From the NCBI GenBank assembly GCA_003497555.1, contig DNNS01000237.1, positions 1-6,697 of the forward strand: DNA of 6,697 nucleotides, read 5' to 3'. A program made the position numbers and the translations under genes. Below are positions 1-5,004 of this stretch, one piece after another (the stretch's first letter is position 1; each line of letters starts with the position of its first letter). Source of the stretch: Spirochaetia bacterium. Its GTDB lineage: Bacteria > Spirochaetota > UBA12135. The notes beneath the pieces were generated by a model. It saw only the letters and a list, made by a program, of their open reading frames with translations, did not search any database and had not been told where the DNA came from.

Positions 1-461
1 CAAAAAATTTGTGCGACGAACATATACTACTGCAAATTGTTCACAGCTATAATATCAACTACAACAATGAAATATCAAAACTTCTATTTGTGTCCTTTCT
101 GAAAATAATTCTGGAAGAATATAAAAATGTTACACCGAATTTGGAACAAGAAAATACTGATTTTATTGAAGTTCTGGAATACATCAATAATAACCTAGAA
201 AAGCCGATTGCAATAGATGATATTTCGGAAATCGCCAATTTTAACAGATTTTATTTCATGCATAAATTCAAAGATTTAATCGGCTGCACTGTCCTTGAAT
301 ATATAAATAATCGTCGAATTAAAAAAGCAATTGATCTACTCAGGAATACTGATAAAAAAATAATTGAAATAGCATACGAAGTAGGCTTTAATAACCTGAG
401 TAATTTTTATTATTGCTTTAAAAAGAACACCAGACAAAAACCTCAATATTATCGACGATAG
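1..461 (+). CDS. AraC-family transcriptional regulator, C-terminal part (5' end cut by window)
   Basis: The reading frame is open to the left edge, so the true start lies outside the window; the TTG at 9 is probably not the real start. What remains is the end of the N-terminal effector/linker region followed by a complete AraC/XylS DNA-binding domain of about 100 residues. The first helix-turn-helix lies near 204-280 (PIAIDDISEIANFNRFYFMHKF, a typical 'la..ia.s..yf...Fk' pattern; shown here only as a motif name IDDISEIA). The second lies near 357-430 (IIEIAYEVGF then FYYCFKK), followed by the usual 'G..P..YR'-like ending, here RQKPQYYRR. The gene stops with TAG two bases before a direct repeat that lies upstream of the catabolic genes, so it most likely regulates them, probably as an activator. 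The ligand is unknown because the sensor domain is missing. The base composition is very AT-rich, unlike the centre of the next two genes. The family call is secure; the target is inferred. Confidence 0.93.
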   Translation, partial: KNLCDEHILLQIVHSYNINYNNEISKLLFVSFLKIILEEYKNVTPNLEQENTDFIEVLEYINNNLEKPIAIDDISEIANFNRFYFMHKFKDLIGCTVLEYINNRRIKKAIDLLRNTDKKIIEIAYEVGFNNLSNFYYCFKKNTRQKPQYYRR

Positions 462-462
462 T

Positions 463-512
463 TAAAAAAGCACATTTTTTGAATCGTTTCTATAAAAAAA
501 CACAATATTTGA
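463..512 (+). promoter_or_regulatory. Candidate AraC-type operator: two 20-bp direct repeats
   Basis: Bases 463-482 (TAAAAAAGCACATTTTTTGA) and 493-512 (TAAAAAAACACAATATTTGA) match at 17 of 20 positions in the same orientation, with a 30-bp period, close to three helical turns. The core shared motif is CACAnTnTTTGA. AraC-family proteins typically bind direct repeats through their two helix-turn-helix motifs, and activators often place the promoter-proximal half-site next to or over the -35 region. Here the second copy ends 22 bp before a consensus TATAAT, exactly that position. The A-tract content means part of the match could be due to low complexity. The sites are seen in the sequence; the binding protein is inferred to be the upstream regulator. 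The first copy can also form a weak A/T hairpin (464-469 with 475-480), so a role as a poor terminator of the regulator gene is an alternative. Confidence 0.5.
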
Positions 513-534
513 GGAAAAACTTTTATGTATAAAT

Positions 535-540
535 TATAAT
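535..540 (+). promoter_or_regulatory. Candidate -10 box (TATAAT) of the lyase operon promoter
   Basis: A perfect TATAAT sits 37 bp upstream of the lyase start codon. No good -35 hexamer occurs at the usual 16-18 bp: the closest is TTGAGG at 509-514, which gives a 20-bp spacer and overlaps the second direct repeat. A strong -10 with a weak or misplaced -35 is the pattern of an activator-dependent promoter. Transcription would start near 546-548, giving a leader of about 30 nt that includes the AAGGAGA ribosome site at 566-572. The region is AT-rich, so a chance TATAAT is possible. Confidence 0.5.
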
Positions 541-577
541 AATAGCAAGAAGGAAATATAAAAAAAAGGAGAAACAA

Positions 578-2077
578 ATGGATCTGAAAAATAATCGTAT
601 AACAGGAATTGAATCATTTGAATATGTCAATGAATTAACAAAAAAAATAGATGATGTTCATGACAGATGGATATTATGGCGCGATACAGCATGGTTTATA
701 ATGCTTGCCAAGCAAAAAATAATACCTGAAAAATATCTATCTGATATAGCTCAAACAGTACGGGAACTCTATAATGACAGGGAAAATGAGTATACTAATG
801 AGTGGTTCGGCATAGAAAAATATGCAATGTCAAAACTCGGCATAGAAAAGGCCGGTTTTTTATCAATGGGAAGGACCCTTCCCTCCCAGGACCAGCAGTT
901 CGCGGCCAGACACAAACTTATGAAACTTATGTGTATGTTTTACGATTTTCAAAAATCACTGCTTAATTTCGCATCGGAACATCTTGAAACAGTAATGCCC
1001 GGGTATACGCATTTGCGTCACGCGCAGCCTACGACACTGGGCCATTATCTTTTGTCCATATTTGACCCGATTGAGAGGATCCTGAAAACAGTTGAGGATT
1101 CGTATACAGCCATGAGCCTGAATGAACTTGGCTGCGGAGCGCTTGCCGGAACAAGCTTGCCAATTGACAGACATATGGTAAGCGACTACCTTGCGTTGGA
1201 AGGGCTGATTGAAAACACAAATGACGCGGTTGCATATACAGACGGGTATGTACTGCTTGTATCAAGCCTTGCGAATATTATGGCTGTTGTCAGCCGGATG
1301 TCGCTTGATTTAGAGAATTGGTCCACACTGGAATACGGTTTCTGTGAATTTACACCGCCCGCGTCAACAAAATACATACCTGAAAAACAAGGCGGGATCG
1401 GCAGATCAACCAGCTTTTTTATGCCGAATAAAGCAGGCAAAGGCCTTAATGCGGTTGTACCGGAACAGACCCGTGTCGGTGCTGCCATGCTTGCAGGACT
1501 TTTAACAGAAGCAGTGTGTATGGGAATGCGGACTGTTCAGGCGGATATGCATGAGATGCTTCATATGATAGATTCTGCAGGCAGGGCTATTGATAAAATG
1601 CATGAACATATGAATATTTATATTACATTATTTTCGCAAATCACCGTATTCAAGGATAGAATGCTTGAAACAGCGCATGCCGGTTATTCCTGCGCTACTG
1701 AACTATCGAATGTGCTTGTCATGAACTATGATATGGATTCCAGGACTGCGCATCATATAATAAATGAGTTTTGTATAGAATCTGATGAAAAAAATATACC
1801 TTCAAGCGAAGCCAGCCTTGCAATATTTGATAAACATTATGAAGAAGAGATCGGGCATAAATCCGGTATGAGTGAAGCTGAACTCAGAAAACATCTTGAT
1901 CCTGTCAATTTCATTCATACGCATAAAACCCAGGGAGGCGTTTCACCCGAAGAAACAAAACGCATGGTAGATGTCCGCTATAAACGTCTGGAGGAATACC
2001 TGTCACGCCATAAAGCGAGAATAGCAAAACTTGAGGCTGCAAAAAATAAAACTATGTCAGACCTTGAGAAGTTATGA
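578..2077 (+). CDS. Argininosuccinate lyase-like C-N lyase (fumarase/aspartase superfamily)
   Basis: This 499-residue cytoplasmic enzyme belongs to the superfamily of homotetrameric lyases that split succinyl adducts to fumarate plus an amine, amino acid or other leaving group. The ASL-type landmarks occur in order: GRTLPSQDQ at 98-106 in place of the usual GRSRNDQ; MPGYTHLRHAQP at 140-151 with the conserved His145; GCGALAGTSLPIDR at 185-198; and the mobile signature loop GRSTSFFMPNKAGKG at 275-289. Counting from the MP of the loop, Ser279 sits at the fumarase catalytic-Ser position and Lys285 at the conserved Lys, but the canonical GSSxMPxKxN Asn is replaced by Gly287. The C-terminal ASL-like tail is recognisable (DPVNFIHTHKTQGGVSPEE, about 444-462), followed by a charged extension. 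The ATG at 578 is supported by AAGGAGA at 566-572. No argG or other arginine gene is adjacent, and the signature loop and GRSRND motif both diverge, so housekeeping argininosuccinate lyase is unlikely. Next to an MmgE/PrpD gene, a lyase for an N-substituted aspartate such as iminodisuccinate or EDDS-like compounds is the best functional guess. The family is secure; the substrate is inferred. Confidence 0.9.
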   Translation: MDLKNNRITGIESFEYVNELTKKIDDVHDRWILWRDTAWFIMLAKQKIIPEKYLSDIAQTVRELYNDRENEYTNEWFGIEKYAMSKLGIEKAGFLSMGRTLPSQDQQFAARHKLMKLMCMFYDFQKSLLNFASEHLETVMPGYTHLRHAQPTTLGHYLLSIFDPIERILKTVEDSYTAMSLNELGCGALAGTSLPIDRHMVSDYLALEGLIENTNDAVAYTDGYVLLVSSLANIMAVVSRMSLDLENWSTLEYGFCEFTPPASTKYIPEKQGGIGRSTSFFMPNKAGKGLNAVVPEQTRVGAAMLAGLLTEAVCMGMRTVQADMHEMLHMIDSAGRAIDKMHEHMNIYITLFSQITVFKDRMLETAHAGYSCATELSNVLVMNYDMDSRTAHHIINEFCIESDEKNIPSSEASLAIFDKHYEEEIGHKSGMSEAELRKHLDPVNFIHTHKTQGGVSPEETKRMVDVRYKRLEEYLSRHKARIAKLEAAKNKTMSDLEKL

Positions 2078-2082
2078 GGGAT

Positions 2083-2108
2083 AAATTTTTAATGGAGAAA
2101 ACATTATG
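2083..2108 (+). promoter_or_regulatory. Translation-initiation leader shared with the glycoside hydrolase gene
   Basis: The leader AAATTTTTAATGGAG, then AAAACATT and ATGAA, is nearly the same as the one at 4981-5009 (AAATTTTTACAGGAG, then AAAATCATT and ATGAA). Both carry an AT-rich stretch, GGAG eight to nine bases from the ATG, and the same CATTATGAA start context. This supports the chosen starts of both genes. It may be a genome-wide preferred initiation context rather than a specific regulatory site. Confidence 0.45.
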
Positions 2109-3593
2109 AATAATGAAAAGCAAGGTAATACCAAAATACTGGCAGAACTTGCCTTGAATACCAAAACCGAAGATATATCCGAAAAAGCCTATATAGCCGC
2201 TAAAAAAATGATAATCGACACTATTGGCTGCCAGATTGCAGGTTACAAAGCTGAAGGTATCCCTGAAGTACTAGAGCAGCTTTTTGACTGGGGCGGAAAA
2301 GAAGAAGCAACTGTGCTTATGTACGGTAAAAAATTGCCTGCTCCGCTGGCTGCGTATGCCAACAGCGCCATGATGCATGCCTTTGATTTTGACCATTCTC
2401 ATCAGCCCTCAGGGCTCGGCCATATCCTGCCTTCCGTGCTGCCGGTAAGTCTCGCTGCTGCGGAAATGACGGGCTGTTCCGGAAAAGATTTTCTTGCTGC
2501 AGTAATCCTTGGTTTTGAAGTTACAGCGAGGTTGGGACTTGCTTTCAAAAATGCAAAAGCAAAAGGCGGCTATTTTTCCATGGGATTTCTTCCTGCAGGC
2601 ACAGTCGGGGGATTCGGCGCGACCGCTTCCGCCTGCAGAATATTCGGTATGGATATTTCACAAACTGTACACGCGCTGGGTATTAATTATGCGCAGGCTG
2701 CGGGGAACAGACAGGCGCTCTTTGATAAAACCCTTACCAAACGGTTGCAGCCAGCCTTTACCAGCCGTTCTGCTTTATGGGCAGCAATGCTTGCGAAACG
2801 CGGTATCACCGGGCCGATCCACGCGCTTGAAGGAAGTGCCGGGCTTTTCAGTATTTATAAAAACGCAGAACCCTGCCTTGCGGAGGAGCTTACTGAAAAA
2901 CGCACTTTTTATGAAATTGAAAGAGACTTGGTCAAACCGCATCCCTGCTGCTGTACTCATCATGCAAATGTAGCCTGTGAGCTTGGAAAAAAACATCAAT
3001 TCAAATCAGAGGATATTGATTTGATACAGGTCCACATGGAAGAAGGCCCCAGTCTCACCGGCGGGAAATTTTTTATTGGAGAGAATCCGCAGGCAAACGC
3101 GCAATTTTCAAGCGCCTATGTTACAGCGCTTGGTGTTTTGCGCGGCCGTATGGGCCTTAAGGAAATCGATTCCGCGCAGGTACTTGCTGATACCGAAGTT
3201 GCTGAGCTTGCGGGGCGTGTTGTTATGGCACCTATTAATGAACTTCCGAAACCTGCTGTTGTCTCGGATGAAAACCTGATTCCCTGGGGAGGAGGAGACG
3301 CAAACAAATACATAGGCGTTAAAGTTAAAACAAAGGATGGCAAGGTGTATACCTGCTTTAAAACTTATCGGGAAACACTCGGCCCGGAAGTAACAATGGC
3401 AATGGACAATATACAGAACAAGTTTCATGAAAATGTAGAATTTTCTGGACTTTATTCAGCGAAAAAATCAGATGAAATAATACGCAGCATTATGGATCTG
3501 GATAAAAACAGTAATATAAACCCGCTTATAGAAATACTATCTCCAATAAACATTAAATTATTATCTAAAAATTTGCATGGTAATCAGCCTTGA
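2106..3593 (+). CDS. MmgE/PrpD family protein (2-methylcitrate dehydratase / iminodisuccinate epimerase-like)
   Basis: This 495-residue protein covers the full MmgE/PrpD fold. That family includes 2-methylcitrate dehydratase (PrpD), cis-aconitate decarboxylase and iminodisuccinate epimerase, all acting on polycarboxylates by abstracting an alpha proton. Visible landmarks are DTIGCQIAG near 38-46; the substrate-pocket stretch HAFDFDHSH around 91-99 with His106 downstream (GHILPSVLPV); LTKRLQP with Lys212 and the following SALWAAMLAKRGITGP typical of the helical core; LEGSAGLF near 240; and KPHPCCCTHH at 277-286, equivalent to the family's KPYPCCxxTH motif. The common 'DFDDTH' pattern is DFDHSH here. 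The ATG at 2106 has GGAG at 2094-2097, eight bases upstream. The gene begins 28 nt after the lyase and shares its rise in G+C, so the two form a translationally close pair. No citrate synthase or PrpB/PrpC gene is present, which makes methylcitrate metabolism less likely than epimerisation or dehydration of the lyase substrate. The exact reaction cannot be read from the sequence. Confidence 0.9.
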   Translation: MNNEKQGNTKILAELALNTKTEDISEKAYIAAKKMIIDTIGCQIAGYKAEGIPEVLEQLFDWGGKEEATVLMYGKKLPAPLAAYANSAMMHAFDFDHSHQPSGLGHILPSVLPVSLAAAEMTGCSGKDFLAAVILGFEVTARLGLAFKNAKAKGGYFSMGFLPAGTVGGFGATASACRIFGMDISQTVHALGINYAQAAGNRQALFDKTLTKRLQPAFTSRSALWAAMLAKRGITGPIHALEGSAGLFSIYKNAEPCLAEELTEKRTFYEIERDLVKPHPCCCTHHANVACELGKKHQFKSEDIDLIQVHMEEGPSLTGGKFFIGENPQANAQFSSAYVTALGVLRGRMGLKEIDSAQVLADTEVAELAGRVVMAPINELPKPAVVSDENLIPWGGGDANKYIGVKVKTKDGKVYTCFKTYRETLGPEVTMAMDNIQNKFHENVEFSGLYSAKKSDEIIRSIMDLDKNSNINPLIEILSPINIKLLSKNLHGNQP

Positions 3594-3631
3594 TGTGAAT
3601 TACAATAATATACTAAAAAAAAGGACAAAAT

Positions 3632-4900
3632 ATGAAAAAAATATTTTTTATATTTATGGTTACTGCATTAATTGCAGGATGCGCTAAAAAGAAAGATTCC
3701 TCAAAAATCATAATTTCATACGGCACTATTGAGGTGCTTCCGGAAAATATTGCGGCAAATATTCGGATCATAAAAAAATTTGAAAAAATTCATCCTAATG
3801 TTCGTGTGACACTTAAAAACTATAATAAAATTGATCAGCTGCTCACACATCTTGCTGCTGGCAATGCACCTGACATAATTTGGATGCACCCATTCTGGAT
3901 GCCAAAATATGTCGAATCCGGCGTTGCCCTTGATTTATCGCCATATCTTGAAGCGTCTTTTGTTAATACATTTTACAAAGTGTGTGTTGATGCCTATACC
4001 TATAATAACAAAATATACGGTCTGCCAATCCAGGCTAACTTCCCGGTACTCTATTATAATAAAGATCTGTTGGAAAAAACCAGCCTGCCCTGTCCAAACC
4101 TGGAAACTGATATTAACACACTTGTAAATTTTGCAAAAAAAATAACAATTTATGATAAAAAAAATCCGAACAATTCAATAATTGGTTTTTATAATTTTAC
4201 GCCATTACATGCTTTTAATATTGGCGGGTTTAAATTATTTTCAAAAGACGGGGATAAGCTGTACATACAAAATAGTAAATTTCGTGAACTTTTAAAACTT
4301 GCATATGATATTAATCAAACATATAAACTCACTTCTTCCGCTTTATCTATGGACCAGAATGTGAATGCAATTGGCGGCGGTGATTCAGAAAATTTTTTAA
4401 TGGGAAAAACTGCATTTATTATAGATTCTCCCTACATCGTACGGACACTAAAAAAGGCAAGATTTACATGGGGATTAACACTGCTCCCTAAAGATACAAA
4501 AGGAAAACGACAATCAACACAAGTTGAAACAATATGTAATTTTGTAAATGCAAATTCAAAACAAAAAGAAGCCGCAGTTAAATTTTTAAAATTTTACACA
4601 AGCAGCAAAGGCCTTATTGAGCAAGCAAAAGTTCCTAATGGTATTCCTCCGCTTACCGAGCTATTGAAAAATGACTTAATTCCAAAATATTACGGAAAAA
4701 AAGAAACAGATCTTTTTAACCTTGCACTGGTCAATGGAACCTATTTGCCTCCTTTTAAAGACTTGATACAATTTTGGCAGACAATTTATAATCCTTTTTT
4801 AAAGCAAACAATTTGTAATACAAAAACCTCTTTTAACGATATACTGTCAGAATTTAACAAAAGTGTACGCACACAATTTCCTGAAATGGAGATCAAATAA
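3632..4900 (+). CDS. Extracellular solute-binding lipoprotein (ABC sugar-type, family 1)
   Basis: The 422-residue product begins with a short lipoprotein signal: MKK, a hydrophobic core, and the lipobox IAGC with the lipidated Cys17, followed by a charged KKKDSSK linker. The mature part resembles family 1 substrate-binding proteins of carbohydrate ABC importers (MalE/UgpB type): ANIRIIKKFEKIHPNVRV and LLTHLAAGNAPDIIW in the first lobe, YTYNNKIYGLPIQANFPVLYYNKDLLEK at about 121-148 (a classic 'G.iYGlP......lYYNKDLfek' pattern), FLMGKTAFII in the second lobe, and AAVKFLKFYTSSKGLIEQAK near the C-terminal helix set. It is therefore expected to be anchored at the membrane and to capture a sugar or oligosaccharide. 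The ATG has AAGGAC at 3621-3626, six bases away, behind an A-rich leader. It follows the MmgE/PrpD gene by 38 nt, so it is probably in the same transcript. No permease or ATPase gene follows; those subunits must be encoded elsewhere or lie beyond the window. The ligand is unknown. Base composition is very AT-rich, unlike the preceding enzyme pair. Confidence 0.9.
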   Translation: MKKIFFIFMVTALIAGCAKKKDSSKIIISYGTIEVLPENIAANIRIIKKFEKIHPNVRVTLKNYNKIDQLLTHLAAGNAPDIIWMHPFWMPKYVESGVALDLSPYLEASFVNTFYKVCVDAYTYNNKIYGLPIQANFPVLYYNKDLLEKTSLPCPNLETDINTLVNFAKKITIYDKKNPNNSIIGFYNFTPLHAFNIGGFKLFSKDGDKLYIQNSKFRELLKLAYDINQTYKLTSSALSMDQNVNAIGGGDSENFLMGKTAFIIDSPYIVRTLKKARFTWGLTLLPKDTKGKRQSTQVETICNFVNANSKQKEAAVKFLKFYTSSKGLIEQAKVPNGIPPLTELLKNDLIPKYYGKKETDLFNLALVNGTYLPPFKDLIQFWQTIYNPFLKQTICNTKTSFNDILSEFNKSVRTQFPEMEIK

Positions 4901-5004
4901 CCGATATAAGCAGAAAATATAACCGTGATGCCACACTCATGCATGTTCTGCGCAGATGTACTGGCTTGCGGGATATAATTAAATTTTTACAGGAGAAAAT
5001 CATT
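4901..5004 (+). promoter_or_regulatory. Intergenic region before the glycoside hydrolase: palindromes and possible -10
   Basis: This 104-nt gap is the widest inside the gene run after the first promoter. It contains two neighbouring perfect palindromes, CATGCATG at 4938-4945 and TCTGCGCAGA at 4947-4956, and a TATAAT at 4974-4979 that could be a -10 box; no convincing -35 lies 16-18 bp upstream (CGCAGA at 4951-4956 would be the 17-bp position and overlaps the palindrome). AGGAG at 4991-4995 is the ribosome site of the next gene. I see no U-tract terminator. The hydrolase may thus have its own regulated promoter or simply be the operon's last read-through gene. Confidence 0.3.

Noticed and set aside
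464..480. A6/T6 hairpin as an intrinsic terminator for the regulator
   Set aside because: The stem is only A-T pairs with no G+C core, so it would be too weak; the same bases are better explained as one copy of the direct repeat.
956..1488. Three overlapping minus-strand frames within the lyase gene
   Set aside because: All lie antisense to conserved lyase motifs, lack ribosome sites and have low-quality compositions.
578..2077. Housekeeping argininosuccinate lyase (argH)
   Set aside because: The GRSRND and GSSxMPxKxN motifs are altered and no arginine-biosynthesis gene adjoins; the MmgE/PrpD neighbour points to catabolism.
2509..2973. 154-codon + strand frame inside the MmgE/PrpD gene
   Set aside because: It overlaps a strongly conserved family protein in another frame, has no ribosome site, and its translation shows no recognisable domain; it is a shadow of the G+C-rich section.
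4928..4978. 16-residue Cys-rich small frame (MPHSCMFCADVLACGI) in the intergenic gap
   Set aside because: It has no Shine-Dalgarno site, is very short, and its stop overlaps the possible -10 box; chance is the simplest explanation.
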